Source: Tolypothrix brevis GSE-NOS-MK-07-07A (GTDB taxonomy: Bacteria > Cyanobacteriota > Cyanobacteriia > Cyanobacteriales > Nostocaceae). Taken from it: a stretch of DNA of 64,000 nt. The notes under the pieces were generated by a model that did no database searches, was not told the DNA's origin, and worked only from the letters and a program-made list of their open reading frames with translations. The position numbers and the translations under genes were made by a program. The DNA lies in assembly GCA_019358985.1 (NCBI GenBank), contig JAHHIJ010000001.1, forward strand, positions 1 to 64,000, in the 5' to 3' direction. Shown one piece after another: positions 18,029 to 27,298 of the stretch (position 1 is its first letter; every line of letters begins with the position of its first letter).

Positions 18029-18559
18029 TTATTCAGAAATTTTTAGCTGTAATTCCCTCTGTAACTCACTGAGTTCATCTCGATGGGCAATTACAGTTAT
18101 TTTACTTAGTTCGTCTTTTTCGCTTTGAGTTGGTTCTATTTTGAGCAATACCTTCTCAAGCCTTCCGGCTTTTTTCCAATAATAAATACCACTCAAGGGT
18201 GAAAGCAATACCATCCCTAGAAACACCATACTCAGGCTAGGAAAAAGCAGCGACAACACTAATGATAGAGAAGCAAGACCCGCCGCTGCTAAAAAAGTTA
18301 AAAACAAAGCCAAAAACCAGCTGGGTCTGACAAAGCCTTCAAACGTTACTTGATTTTGTTGAGAGTCTACCGCTGCCACTCGGTAAGACCGTGAGCGAAA
18401 ATACTCTTTTATTTTCGGCATTAAAGTATCTTCGTCAAGAGTGGACACTAGTTGCGCTTTTTCTATGCGGTCTTTAGTCGAGGCACGGATAAAGAAAAAC
18501 AGCCCTACCGATAACAACAAAGTGAGCAGCAACGTGGATGGCAGAATAGTAGTATCCAT
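18029..18559 (-). CDS. CCB1-like cofactor assembly of complex C subunit
   Basis: A 176-residue protein with an N-terminal membrane helix (STLLLTLLLSVGLFFFIRAS), a soluble stretch and a hydrophobic hairpin (WFLALFLTFLAAAGLASL and SMVFLGMVLLSPLSGIYY), then a charged C-terminus. The phrase FFFIRASTKDR and the topology fit the cyanobacterial CCB1/DUF3529-type family, which in plants and algae helps attach heme ci to cytochrome b6 in the b6f complex. The assignment rests on overall resemblance. It lies 52 bases after the PadR gene on the same strand, so the two may share a transcript. Confidence 0.6.
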   Translation of the reverse strand: MDTTILPSTLLLTLLLSVGLFFFIRASTKDRIEKAQLVSTLDEDTLMPKIKEYFRSRSYRVAAVDSQQNQVTFEGFVRPSWFLALFLTFLAAAGLASLSLVLSLLFPSLSMVFLGMVLLSPLSGIYYWKKAGRLEKVLLKIEPTQSEKDELSKITVIAHRDELSELQRELQLKISE

Positions 18560-18611
18560 AGGAAATTGTTACTTTTGTAGTGGAGGAGACTTATTCATTA
18601 TTAATTATTGG

Positions 18612-18959
18612 CTAATTTGTCCTCCGTTGTATGTATTCTTGCCACAAACGAGCTAAATCCTGCGCCGTAGAAAGCCATTCTGGGGAAACTTGGTACATCC
18701 GTCTAGGGCGCCCGCGTCCTTCGAGTTTCTTCCAATACCCAGTGATTGCCTTTTGGTCTTCCAGAAATTTAATCGCACTGTAAAGCACAGTGTCCGAAAG
18801 CCTATAAGTAGGATATTCGTTTTCCAATTTCTGAATCAACTCAGTACCGTAGGATTCACCTTCTAGCAAAATATGCAAAATGTAACAAACTGCTAGTTCC
18901 TGACAGAGGTAAGTTGGCGGAGGATTCTCAAAGAATTGATATATATCCTCAAGTTTCAT
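18612..18959 (-). CDS. PadR-family transcriptional regulator
   Basis: A 115-residue winged-helix protein. The segment CYILHILLEGESYGTELIQKL followed by YRLSDTVLYSAIKFLEDQKA and GYWKKLEGRGRPRRMYQVS is the PadR N-terminal domain with its recognition helix and basic wing. The C-terminal helix is short, as in small PadR proteins. The ligand is unknown. It precedes the CCB1-like gene in the same direction and could regulate this pair. Confidence 0.85.
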   Translation of the reverse strand: MKLEDIYQFFENPPPTYLCQELAVCYILHILLEGESYGTELIQKLENEYPTYRLSDTVLYSAIKFLEDQKAITGYWKKLEGRGRPRRMYQVSPEWLSTAQDLARLWQEYIQRRTN

Positions 18960-19774
18960 GGTTAGTGAATGGCTAAAAAATGCCTTATAGTGGTTGAACC
19001 TACAAATTGGATCGTTAGTATATAGTGCTACCCTCCCGATTAGGAAGTATTTAACGCTAAATTAGGCTTTATTGCCAAAAACCAAGCATTAAACCAGTTC
19101 CTACAGTTAAGTGTAGGGCGGGTATGCTAGTTTGAGAGACGCAATAAATTACACCTCTACCCAAGCGGGCTTGGGTTGTGGTGAAAAGGGATGAGACAAC
19201 GAATATACCGCCATCCTTGTGTCAAGTGATGCCGAGCTAGTTAGAACTGCTTAAGCATAAGATGCCATCTAAGCAATTTTAAAGGCAAAATGCGTTTTTT
19301 TTTTAAAACTTAATAAACACTTTTTTTTACGGTGATTATCCCGGTGTCAATCCTCAAAAAATAAGCTAATTTACCGAGCGATGCAAGAAAAAAGCAGTTG
19401 CCCCATTCGCCAAAAAAGCCTTTTAAGCCTTGCAGACTCTTGGAGACGCTAAGAAGACCCCATTTTTGTTCATGAAGAGGGGTAAAAGGGAAAGGGGTTT
19501 TTAAGAGGGGTAAAGGGAAAAGAGGAAAGGGGAAAGGAGGTGGAGTCATTTAAAATCAGTCGAAAGAGTTTGAAAATATTTTTTCCTTTCCCCTTTTTTC
19601 CTTTCCCCTTTCCCCCTCCCAGATTGGTGAGATATTCGGTTCAAAACTGAAGTAGGCTGTTGATAGCGGCACAGATTGAGATTAAGTACTGACTTGTGTA
19701 CTTGAGATCCTCTTATCCTTTCTGGTAAGTATGATAGTAAATTTAGCAATTCTCCAAGCACGTTGGTGATCGGT
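18960..19774. other. Long spacer with a purine/pyrimidine mirror
   Basis: No gene is supported here. At 19480-19615 a G/A-rich stretch (GGGGTAAAAGGGAAAGGGG and similar) is followed by its C/T-rich counterpart (CCTTTCCCCTTTTTTCCTTT), able to form a long imperfect hairpin or triplex. Open frames across it encode Pro/Phe or Gly/Lys runs and are not genes. Confidence 0.4.
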
Positions 19775-20359
19775 ATGTCAGAAAAGTCCAGATCGCAAGG
19801 ATCTTCCTCACCCCTTTCGGAAATAGCCCAAGCATTTCGTCTCACAGGATGGATTAGCTTTTGGTCGCAGTTAGTACTGGGGGTAATTGCTAGCGGAATT
19901 TTGGTGTTTGCCAGCTTGATTCGCAACACGAATGCTAATCAAACAGCTGTGGGAACTGGTTTAGGTATATTTTTTGCAATAGCTGCGGTAATTAATTTAG
20001 CAGGATCTATATTCTGGGCTTTTCGTTATGCCAGAATTGCCAGACAGATGCAATCGAGCAATCCTAACAACCGTCCCCGGAAGGCAGAGACAATGGTACT
20101 CTTACGGACGGGGTTAATAGTAAACTTAGTTGGACTGACACTAGCGTTAGTGGGCGCCGAAGCGATAGTTGGTGCTTTGTTGGCAAAGGCATTAACTTTA
20201 CCGCAACAAGGTTCAGGACTTTTACAAATTAATCCTTCCCAAATTATCAGTGCCCTGGATATTGTTGTTGTACAGGCAAACACCCAAACCCTTCTGGCTC
20301 ACTTTATTGGGCTGGTAGGGACGATTTGGCTACTTAATCGCGTTACTAAACCGCAATGA
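19775..20359 (+). CDS. DUF3611 family membrane protein
   Basis: A 194-residue protein from ATG 19775 (a GTG four codons upstream is less likely). After a polar start (SEKSRSQGSSSPLSEIAQAF) come four hydrophobic segments: SQLVLGVIASGILVFASLI, LGIFFAIAAVINLAGSIFWA, LRTGLIVNLVGLTLALVGAE and LLAHFIGLVGTIWLLNRVT. The pattern FRLTGWISFWSQLVLGVI is typical of DUF3611, shared by cyanobacteria and plastids. The family is unassigned in function; an inner-membrane or thylakoid location is inferred. It is upstream of serS. Confidence 0.75.
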   Translation: MSEKSRSQGSSSPLSEIAQAFRLTGWISFWSQLVLGVIASGILVFASLIRNTNANQTAVGTGLGIFFAIAAVINLAGSIFWAFRYARIARQMQSSNPNNRPRKAETMVLLRTGLIVNLVGLTLALVGAEAIVGALLAKALTLPQQGSGLLQINPSQIISALDIVVVQANTQTLLAHFIGLVGTIWLLNRVTKPQ

Positions 20360-20519
20360 GGAGGGGGGATGAGGGGATGGGGAGAGGGGGGGATGGGGAG
20401 AAAGAAGAATTATTCTTTTTGTCTGTTTGTCTCCTTGTTTTTCGTTACTAGCAAGCCAAAATAAGTATAATGCTGATGTGTTGGACTGGAAGATTATAGG
20501 CTAGAGATTAAAAAAATCA

Positions 20520-21800
20520 GTGCTGGATATTAAGCAAATACGGGAAAATCCCCAATTAGTTCAAGAACGGTTGAATAGTCGCGCTAATAAGTATGACATT
20601 CAGCCTATTTCCGAGTTGGATCGGCAACAGCGAGAATTGGAGGGAAAGCGAAATCAACTCCAAGCACGTAGTAATGAAATTGCAGGTTTAATCCCAATCA
20701 AAATCAAAGCCGGTTCTGACCCCAAAGGAGCAGAAATTCTGGCTTTGCGGGAAGAGGGCAAATCTATTAAAGAGCAATTGAGTTCACTGGAACCTCAGGA
20801 AAAAGAACTCAAAGCCAAAATTGAAGAACTTGTACTTGCGCTTCCTAACTTACCAAGCGACTCTACACCCATTGGGAAGAGTGAGGAAGAGAACGTAGAA
20901 GTACGGCGTTGGGGTGATGATTATATTCCTGAAAACCCGAATATTCTCCCCCATTGGGAAATTGGCGAAAAGTTAGGTATTCTGAATGTTGAGCGAGCGG
21001 TGAAAGTGGCTCAAAGTCGATTTGTGACGCTGATAGGGGCTGGTGCCGCATTGGAAAGGGCATTAATTCAGTTTATGCTCGATCGCCAGACTCAAGCTGG
21101 TTATATAGAAATTAGTCCGCCAATTTTAGTTAATACTGAGTCGATGACGGCTACGGGACAGTTACCTAAGTTCGCGGAAGAAAGCTTTAAATGTGCTGAT
21201 GATGATTTGTGGTTAATACCTACAGCAGAAGTTCCTGTAACTAATCTTTACCGAGGGGAAATTCTCGATTCGGCTGATTTGCCTATCTACCATTGTGCTT
21301 ATACTCCGTGTTTTCGCCGTGAGGCTGGTAGTTATGGACGAGATATGCGCGGATTGATTCGCCTGCATCAATTCAACAAAGTTGAATTAGTAAAGTTTGT
21401 TGAACCAGGGACTTCTTTTGAAGAACTGGAAAAATTGGTGGCAAATGCAGAAGCGATTTTACAAGCTTTGCAGTTACCTTACCGAGTTATAGATTTATGC
21501 ACTGGGGATTTGGGATTTTCTTCTTGCAAAACTTATGATTTAGAAGTTTGGCTGCCTTCCTCAGGTAAGTATCGAGAAATTTCTAGCTGTTCCAATTTTA
21601 TCGACTTCCAAGCACGACGGGGTAATATCCGCTTCAAAGAAGCGGGTAAGAAGGGAACTCAGTTTGTGCATACTTTAAACGGTTCTGGTTTGGCTGTGGG
21701 ACGCACAATGGCGGCTATTTTAGAGAATTATCAACAACCAAATGGGACTGTGGCTATACCGCTCGTGCTGCAACCGTTTTTGGGGAGAGAGGTGTTGTGA
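20520..21800 (+). CDS. serS: Seryl-tRNA synthetase
   Basis: A 426-residue class II synthetase that charges tRNA-Ser (and tRNA-Sec where present). The N-terminal coiled-coil arm that grips the tRNA long variable arm covers about residues 1-110, starting [17 protein letters not shown]. Catalytic motif 2 is [20 protein letters not shown] and motif 3 [18 protein letters not shown] near the C-terminus. Length is normal. The start is a GTG at 20520; no strong ribosome site is visible, which is common in cyanobacteria. Confidence 0.97.
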   Translation: MLDIKQIRENPQLVQERLNSRANKYDIQPISELDRQQRELEGKRNQLQARSNEIAGLIPIKIKAGSDPKGAEILALREEGKSIKEQLSSLEPQEKELKAKIEELVLALPNLPSDSTPIGKSEEENVEVRRWGDDYIPENPNILPHWEIGEKLGILNVERAVKVAQSRFVTLIGAGAALERALIQFMLDRQTQAGYIEISPPILVNTESMTATGQLPKFAEESFKCADDDLWLIPTAEVPVTNLYRGEILDSADLPIYHCAYTPCFRREAGSYGRDMRGLIRLHQFNKVELVKFVEPGTSFEELEKLVANAEAILQALQLPYRVIDLCTGDLGFSSCKTYDLEVWLPSSGKYREISSCSNFIDFQARRGNIRFKEAGKKGTQFVHTLNGSGLAVGRTMAAILENYQQPNGTVAIPLVLQPFLGREVL

Positions 21801-21945
21801 GAAAGAGGGGGAAAGGGGAAAGGGGCAATGGGCATGGGGCATGGAAAGAATCATAGAATCATATTTAGAACGCGCATTACTTACAGCCACTTTTTTAATT
21901 CCCAATGCCCAATGCCCAATGCCCAATGCCCAAAGTGGGAAAATA
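21800..21945. repeat. Heptamer repeats with inverted partner between serS and rseP
   Basis: Four tandem copies of a CAATGCC heptamer lie at about 21903-21930, preceded at 21805-21845 by the complementary G-rich form (GGGGCAATGGGCATGGGG). Such short tandem repeats are typical of cyanobacterial spacers and could fold as a hairpin that ends serS transcription. Confidence 0.6.
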
Positions 21946-22027
21946 TGCCCATGTTTGAGGAGTGCTAAACTTTCAGAGATTTTAAAATAAAGATATATAT
22001 AGCTCAATAGGTTCAATAATTTTCTCT

Positions 22028-23116
22028 ATGCCAGTTTTAGCAGCGATCGCAGTCTTGGCTGTTTTGATCTTAGTACACGAGCTGGGACATTTCATCGCAG
22101 CACGGTCTCAAGGTATTTACGCCAACCGTTTTTCTTTAGGTTTTGGTCCGATTATTTTCAAGTACCAAGGTTCAGAAACCGAATATGCTCTCCGCGCTTT
22201 TCCTTTGGGTGGCTTTGTCGGTTTTCCCGATGATGACCCAGATAGTGATATTCCGCCGAATGACCCGAATTTGCTGCGTAACCGTCCAATTTTAGATCGG
22301 GCGATCGTCATCAGTGCGGGAGTGATAGCAAATTTAATATTTGCTTACTTAGTACTAGTTCTTCAGTTAGGTATTGTTGGTATTCCTGAAAAAATCAACT
22401 ATCTGCCTGGTGTACTTGTGCAGCCGGTTAATGAACAGTCCATCGCTTACCAAGCGGGAATTAGGGAAAGAGACATTATTCTTGCTGTCGGTGGTAAAGA
22501 ACTGCCAGCTTCGGAAAATTCCAGCATGTTGCTGAGAAAAGAAATTCAAAATCATCCAAATCAGCCAATTGAAGTGACTGTTCAGCACGAAAATCAACAA
22601 CGTACCCTAAAACTAACGCCAGAAAAAGGAGCTGACGGCAAAGGTTTGATTGGTATTCAACTTGGTGCTAATGGTACACCCGTTTATCGTCGTCCTCGCA
22701 ATCCGCTAGAAATTTTTAGCCTTGCTGCTAACCGATTTCAACAATTAGTTGTGGGTACGGTGAGTGGTTTTGGGCAGTTAATCACGAATTTTAAACAAAC
22801 TGCCGGACAAGTTTCCGGACCGATTAATATTGTCAAAGTCGGTGCAAAGTTGGCTGCTGATGACAGTGCAAATTTGCTTTCATTCGCGGCAATTATCAGC
22901 ATTAACCTGGCTATTATCAATATTTTGCCTCTTCCGGCTTTGGACGGAGGACAACTGGCTTTCCTGCTGATTGAAGGTGTGCTTGGTAAACCTCTGCCGT
23001 CTCGCATTCAAGACGGTGTGATGCAAACTGGTTTGGTGCTACTTTTAGGTTTAGGACTTTTTCTGATAGTTAAAGAAACTACACAGTTGGAGTGGGTACA
23101 AAAATTATTCCAGTAA
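22028..23116 (+). CDS. rseP: RIP site-2 metalloprotease RseP
   Basis: A 362-residue membrane zinc protease that cleaves membrane-embedded substrates such as anti-sigma factors. The first helix carries the zinc motif HELGH (residues 17-21), a PDZ domain covers about 125-200 (GVLVQPVNEQSIAYQAGI), and the third zinc ligand lies in LPLPALDGGQ near residue 300 (LDG motif). Length and layout are those of the cyanobacterial members. The stop codon overlaps the nth start by 25 bases, so the two are probably co-expressed. Confidence 0.93.
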   Translation: MPVLAAIAVLAVLILVHELGHFIAARSQGIYANRFSLGFGPIIFKYQGSETEYALRAFPLGGFVGFPDDDPDSDIPPNDPNLLRNRPILDRAIVISAGVIANLIFAYLVLVLQLGIVGIPEKINYLPGVLVQPVNEQSIAYQAGIRERDIILAVGGKELPASENSSMLLRKEIQNHPNQPIEVTVQHENQQRTLKLTPEKGADGKGLIGIQLGANGTPVYRRPRNPLEIFSLAANRFQQLVVGTVSGFGQLITNFKQTAGQVSGPINIVKVGAKLAADDSANLLSFAAIISINLAIINILPLPALDGGQLAFLLIEGVLGKPLPSRIQDGVMQTGLVLLLGLGLFLIVKETTQLEWVQKLFQ

Positions 23117-23766
23117 GCAATACTGGCAAAAGGCTATCTAAAAAGCAACGGGCGCGAGAAATTCTTTTGCGCCTGAAGCTTTTATATCCTGATGCGACTT
23201 GCTCGTTGAACTACTCAACGCCTGTACAGTTGCTAGTTGCAACAATTCTCTCTGCTCAGTGTACAGATGAGCGAGTGAATAAAGTAACACCAGCTTTATT
23301 TGGTAGATTTCCGGATGCAGCTAGTTTAGCGATCGCCGATTTGATAGAGTTAGAAAACTTGGTGCATTCAACTGGGTTTTATCGCAATAAGGCGAAGAAT
23401 ATCCAAGCTGCTTGTCGGATGATTGTCAACGAGTTTAACTCCCAAGTGCCAAACCAGATGGAACAGCTTTTACAACTTCCGGGTGTGGCACGGAAAACGG
23501 CTAATGTGGTACTAGCTCATGCCTATGGCATTAATGCTGGAGTGACGGTAGATACTCATGTCAAGCGCATCAGCCAACGTTTAGGCTTAACTAAACATAC
23601 AGACCCGATCCGCATTGAGCTAGATTTGATAGAGTTATTACCACAAGCAGATTGGGAAAATTGGTCAATTAGAATAATTTATCATGGTCGAGCCATTTGT
23701 AAAGCGCGATCGCCCGCCTGTATTGATTGTCAATTGGCTGAATTATGTCCTTCTGCTGGGGAATAG
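23092..23766 (+). CDS. nth: Endonuclease III
   Basis: A 224-residue DNA glycosylase/AP lyase for oxidised pyrimidines. The helix-hairpin-helix LPGVARKTANVVLAHAYG has the catalytic Lys135, and the catalytic Asp is Asp154 in VTVDTHVKR. The 4Fe-4S cluster cysteines are Cys203, 210, 213 and 219 with the normal C-x6-C-x2-C-x5-C spacing. The annotated GTG start lies inside rseP; the N-terminal extension before the conserved QRAREIL is about 20 residues. Confidence 0.95.
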   Translation: MGTKIIPVSNTGKRLSKKQRAREILLRLKLLYPDATCSLNYSTPVQLLVATILSAQCTDERVNKVTPALFGRFPDAASLAIADLIELENLVHSTGFYRNKAKNIQAACRMIVNEFNSQVPNQMEQLLQLPGVARKTANVVLAHAYGINAGVTVDTHVKRISQRLGLTKHTDPIRIELDLIELLPQADWENWSIRIIYHGRAICKARSPACIDCQLAELCPSAGE

Positions 23767-23914
23767 GGACTGGGGACTGGGGACTAGGAATTAGGGATTA
23801 GGAAAAGATTATTCACATTGATCTGTTTCTTGCCAATGCCCAATTCCCAATTCCCCATTTATCGATACCATTTGATAAAATGAAAAATGCTGTCTTTAAA
23901 TAAGTAAAAAGTAT

Positions 23915-24217
23915 ATGGCAAAAAAGAGCATGATTGAGCGCGAGAAAAAGCGCGTCAAAACAGCCGAAAAATATGCGGAAAAGCGGGAAGCGTTGCTGGA
24001 TGAGTTCCGCAGTACCGAATCTCCCCTTGATAGGTTGGAAGTTCACCGGAAAATTCAACAGCTACCCCGCAATAGCGCTCCTACTCGTCAGCACAACCGT
24101 TGTTGGGTAACAGGTCGTTCGAGAGGTTATTACCGCGATTTTGGGCTATCTCGCAACGTGCTGCGGGAATGGGCACACGAAGGTCTTTTGCCTGGTGTGG
24201 TTAAGTCTAGTTGGTAG
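23915..24217 (+). CDS. rpsN: Ribosomal protein S14
   Basis: A 100-residue S14 of the long, zinc-free type: it starts [13 protein letters not shown], lacks the CxxC pairs of the short form and ends with [20 protein letters not shown]. It binds 16S rRNA in the head of the small subunit. As usual in cyanobacteria, it stands alone and not in the ribosomal protein operon. Confidence 0.97.
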   Translation: MAKKSMIEREKKRVKTAEKYAEKREALLDEFRSTESPLDRLEVHRKIQQLPRNSAPTRQHNRCWVTGRSRGYYRDFGLSRNVLREWAHEGLLPGVVKSSW

Positions 24218-24284
24218 TTGATGGTTGCTGGTTGATGGTTGATGGTTGTTTACCACTAACTACTAACCACTAACCACTAACAAA
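24218..24284. terminator. Heptamer inverted repeat between rpsN and the convergent gene
   Basis: GGTTGATGGTTGATGGTTG is followed by ACTAACCACTAACCACTAAC, two partly complementary heptamer arrays between two convergent genes. They can pair as a hairpin and may serve as a shared transcription end. Confidence 0.4.
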
Positions 24285-24287
24285 ATC

Positions 24288-24617
24288 CTATTCCCCACAA
24301 CACTTATCAATTCCCAGACTTTCTAAGAGTAGATCGCTGACGGCGTTAGCGATCGCAAACTCTCCATAGAAACTTTTGGAAAAATCAAATGCCTGCATCT
24401 CTGTAACAATGGCAATTACCAGAGAACCCAGGTCATTTTCTCCTTCCATGCGTTGGCGGACAAAAATTTGTGCTGCACGTTGGGCGATAATTTGATTGAC
24501 GGCTTCGGGAATAAACTCTGTATCTAGCCACCGCAAGAGGCTTTCTCGTAACCATTCTCCCTCTTGTTGGGGATTTTTTGACGGTGGCAGGGTGATTGAT
24601 CCAATAGGTTCAGTCAT
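24288..24617 (-). CDS. Conserved-looking hypothetical protein
   Basis: A 109-residue protein from ATG 24617 (MTEPIGSITLPPSKNPQQEG); the frame can be extended ten codons upstream, but those residues look non-native. It is mostly helical and acidic (FIPEAVNQIIAQRAAQIFVR; ENDLGSLVIAIVTEMQAFDF) and has two adjacent cysteines near its end. I do not recognise a named family. It is divergent from aat, with only about 60 bases between the starts. Confidence 0.65.
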   Translation of the reverse strand: MTEPIGSITLPPSKNPQQEGEWLRESLLRWLDTEFIPEAVNQIIAQRAAQIFVRQRMEGENDLGSLVIAIVTEMQAFDFSKSFYGEFAIANAVSDLLLESLGIDKCCGE

Positions 24618-24680
24618 TTTCTTTATTTTATATGCAGAGTGATACAAAGGAGGATGCTTTTTTTATTTTGCGCTTAACGT

Positions 24681-25253
24681 ATGTATGATGTCGCTGCTAT
24701 TATTCAAGGCTATGCTCAAGGCTATTTTCTCATGGCTGATGACAGCAATGGCTTGGAGTGGTATAGTAGTCGCGATCGCACTTTAATTCCTTTGGATGAG
24801 CGATTCCGCTACCCTAAGTCTTTGCGACGTGTTATCAATCAAGAGCGTTTTTCTGTGGCGATAAATCGTGATTTTAAGGCTGTGGTATTTGGCTGCGCTA
24901 ATCGCGATACAACTTGGATTTCACCTGAGTTACAAGATATTTATTGGGAACTTTACCAAGCTGGTTGGGCGTATAGTTTTGAAACTTGGCTAGGTGATGA
25001 ACTAGCTGGAGGAATTTTAGGAATTGTCATTGGTGGGGCTTTTATTGGTGAGTCGATGTTCTACCGCATTCCTGAAGGTTCTAAGGTGGCAATGGTGAAG
25101 TTGGTAGAAAGATTGCGAGAAAGAAAATTTGTGCTGTTTGATGCCCAAATGATGAATCCTCATTTGGAAAGGTTTGGTGCTAATCGAGTTGATGATGATG
25201 AATATCAAATGTTACTCAAGCAAGCTTTGCTTTGTCGCTGTAAATTAGTATGA
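24681..25253 (+). CDS. aat: Leucyl/phenylalanyl-tRNA-protein transferase
   Basis: A 190-residue enzyme that adds Leu or Phe to N-terminal Arg/Lys of proteins, marking them for ClpAP/ClpS degradation (N-degron pathway). Conserved stretches are [35 protein letters not shown] and the GNAT-like core [20 protein letters not shown] followed by [16 protein letters not shown]. It is shorter than the E. coli protein at the N-terminus, as usual in cyanobacteria. Confidence 0.92.
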   Translation: MYDVAAIIQGYAQGYFLMADDSNGLEWYSSRDRTLIPLDERFRYPKSLRRVINQERFSVAINRDFKAVVFGCANRDTTWISPELQDIYWELYQAGWAYSFETWLGDELAGGILGIVIGGAFIGESMFYRIPEGSKVAMVKLVERLRERKFVLFDAQMMNPHLERFGANRVDDDEYQMLLKQALLCRCKLV

Positions 25254-25404
25254 AGTTTGACAAACTTCTTAGTACAGCTTTTCTTTCTTGTGTAAGAATA
25301 ATGCTTGAGTCAAATGTATCACGCACATGATTCAAAGCCAAGTAAGTAGATAAGATCGATTCCTATATAAATGTGGCTCAACTGACATAAAATACCGAGA
25401 GAAA

Positions 25405-25479
25405 ATGAAAATTTTTCTTGCCCACGCTTCTGAAGATAAAGCTGTGGGCGCTGCTGCGGGCTTTCTTTTCGGTTGGTGA
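25405..25479 (+). pseudogene. 5' stub of a TIR-domain gene
   Basis: An ATG at 25405 opens MKIFLAHASEDKAV, the strand A/box 1 start of bacterial TIR domains of immune and signalling proteins. The homology then stops and the frame ends after 24 codons. The remainder was evidently lost; the 590-bp element at 25536 and repeat DNA follow within 60 bases. The similarity is short, so the call is tentative. Confidence 0.45.
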
Positions 25480-25535
25480 TCCATCGGTAGTTTACGATAC
25501 GATGAAGGTAAGCAGTGCGATCGCTGATCTTGTAG

Positions 25536-26125
25536 CCCACATTCCGCACTTCAATTGGTAGTATATGAAAACTACACACAAAGGAAATCCAAAATTATAA
25601 TTTGGACAGCTAAGTAATAACTAAAAAAATAAATTATGCAGGTCAAAACTACCAGTTTTTATATTTTCTTGAAAAAGCTAGTTAGGGCTTGCTGAATAAC
25701 ATTATAAGTCTGACCAGATAAGGGCTTTCAGCTTTTTTCTCGAAAACAAGTGCAAGGTAATAGCATCTAGACCCTCAAAAAGCTTGCACTTTTGTGTAAA
25801 ATTTCTGGGTAAATCTGAAAATCGAATGGTGAACCGATGATTTTTCAAGCTGTTTAGCCTCTATATTCGTTCTGTAGGCTTTTTCAGCAAGCCCTAGTTA
25901 AACAAGAATATTTAATTTCAATTTTATGGAATTATTAAAATCGCCGGATATCCAATGATAAATTAGACATTTTTAGGCGGCTAATAAATAATATTTTTGA
26001 CAAGAAATAGGAAGAAATTGCAAGATTTGACAACGTTCATCAGTATTAATAATTAATAATATCTTGATTGCTAGTAATATTCTTTGAAACATTAATGTAT
26101 TGCATTTTGAAGTGCGGAATGTGGG
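25536..26125. mobile_element. 590-bp non-autonomous element with 6-bp target duplication
   Basis: Perfect 19-bp terminal repeats CCCACATTCCGCACTTCAA (25536-25554) and its complement (26107-26125) are directly flanked by TTGTAG on both sides (25530-25535 and 26126-26131). The interior is AT-rich without ORFs and contains a second element (25685-25894). The CCCACATTCCGCA end motif also occurs singly at 3263-3275 and 56120-56132. The element looks like a MITE of a transposon that makes 6-bp duplications; its source transposase is not in this window. Confidence 0.8.
25685..25894. mobile_element. 210-bp MITE nested in the 590-bp element
   Basis: The ends GGGCTTGCTGAA and TTCAGCAAGCCC are perfect 12-bp inverted repeats, and TA flanks both sides, so the repeat including TA is 14 bases (25683-25696 and 25883-25896). 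TA duplication is the habit of IS630/Tc1-mariner elements. There is no ORF. Being nested, it inserted after the outer element. Confidence 0.75.
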
Positions 26126-26181
26126 TTGTAGGTTAGGTTGACGCTAGAAAACCCAACATCTATCCTTCATCCTTTCTTTGG

Positions 26182-26745
26182 TCACTCTAGCAACCAGCGA
26201 AATAAACCTTCTACTGTAAGGCTGAATTCTTTAGCAAATTCTGGCACTGGCAACTGTGTTTCTAATTCTTCGTAAAAAGTGGTTGGTTTATCTGGCAAGT
26301 AGACAAACACAGATTGTTCTTCAGGATCAATCAGCCATCCCATCTGAGTTCCATGCTTAAGGCAATGCAGAATATTCTTGGTAACTTTAGTTTGACTTTG
26401 ATCGGGAGATAAAATTTCAATTGTCCAATCTGGGGCAATTGAGAAGACATTAGCAACCCCACCATTTTCTTTGCGGGGAATTCTATCCCACCTAAACACA
26501 GAAATATCAGGCACAATTGAGCGATCGCCAAAGGTACAGCGAAGCTCACAAAAAGCCCGCGCAATCTGTTTGGGTTTTACGACCAAGTTAATTGCAGGTG
26601 CTAACTCAGTCTGAATTGCGCTGTGTTCTCCTTGCGGCATTGGTTTTTGGATGATACGCCCATCAATGTACTCAGTGGCAGGTTCTGTCTCTGCCAAATC
26701 CAGGAATTCACTTAGAGTAAGGGATTTAGCAGGGGTCTGTACCAT
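26182..26745 (-). CDS. Uma2/DUF820 family putative endonuclease
   Basis: A 187-residue protein of the large cyanobacterial Uma2 family (PD-(D/E)XK fold). Visible core: TEYIDGRIIQKPMP near the N-terminus, VPDISVFRWDRIP (acidic residue), DWTIEILSPDQS (Glu), then QTKVTKNI with a Lys. Most genomes of filamentous cyanobacteria hold dozens of copies, often next to mobile elements; the substrate is unknown. The start ATG at 26745 gives a full-length protein. The neighbouring 590-bp element ends 56 bases past its stop. Confidence 0.88.
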   Translation of the reverse strand: MVQTPAKSLTLSEFLDLAETEPATEYIDGRIIQKPMPQGEHSAIQTELAPAINLVVKPKQIARAFCELRCTFGDRSIVPDISVFRWDRIPRKENGGVANVFSIAPDWTIEILSPDQSQTKVTKNILHCLKHGTQMGWLIDPEEQSVFVYLPDKPTTFYEELETQLPVPEFAKEFSLTVEGLFRWLLE

Positions 26746-27190
26746 TTAAGGTTTCCTTAGGAGTGGTAAGTTGTACACTGCTATTTGTTATTCTACTTTG
26801 CGTAATCGTCGAAGGTAATAGTCTTCATCTGTTTAAAGTTCCCTAAGGAATGCGGGGTATAACAACCCCATTGTAAGGGAAGGACGAGAGAAGATATAAG
26901 GTATGTCGAAAAGTCAAAATATCCCTATTATTAAACTATAAAGCAAAAACGCCCAAAAATCACATAATCATTTTTTTGTCAACTCGCGTCTTTTCTTCGC
27001 AATGCGAAAGCAGATTTACAAAGCCGTTGGGCGATCGCATATTAGGAGCAAGACGTGCGGTAATTTAAGAAATGTTTATATTAAGTTTATATTAAACAAG
27101 AGCGATCGACACGAGAAAACAAGGCTTTGAGATTGCTTCCTAGCGTCGCAATGACGGAAATACGTAGTCTGTGGGTAAGTCCTGTTTATA
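26746..27190. other. Spacer without a recognised gene
   Basis: No coding frame is supported. It contains a HIP1 site near 27030, and near 27130-27180 fragments of repeat DNA (GCGTCGCAATGACGG and GTAAGTCCTG, the latter like the end of the element at 1284). Confidence 0.3.
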
Positions 27191-27272
27191 TTAAACCAGA
27201 TCGCGTATTTATCACGACTGAAACTCTGGCAGTTGGCAAATGGCTTTAAGAACTTGCAATAATTCAACTCTG
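27191..27272 (-). pseudogene. Relic of the 3' end of the nuclease-like gene at 27930
   Basis: These 80 bases closely match the 3' end of the gene at 27930-28598 (from TTAAACCA through GGCAGTTGGCAAATGGCTTT to CTTGCAATAA), with scattered differences and a lost stop. The two small genes at 27299-27875 lie between relic and intact copy. It probably marks an old partial duplication. Confidence 0.65.
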
Positions 27273-27298
27273 AGTACTACAGCGACTAATTTGGTCGG

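Noticed and set aside
19310-19929. Two minus-strand frames in the purine/pyrimidine mirror
   Set aside because: They encode Pro/Phe/Leu or Gly/Lys runs from low-complexity DNA, and one overlaps the DUF3611 gene.
21903-21930. Possible CRISPR or VNTR-type functional array
   Set aside because: Heptamer repeats without spacers, a common low-complexity feature of cyanobacterial intergenic DNA.
25319-25579. 86-codon minus-strand frame
   Set aside because: It runs opposite the TIR stub and into the 590-bp element, so it is chance coding over repeat DNA.
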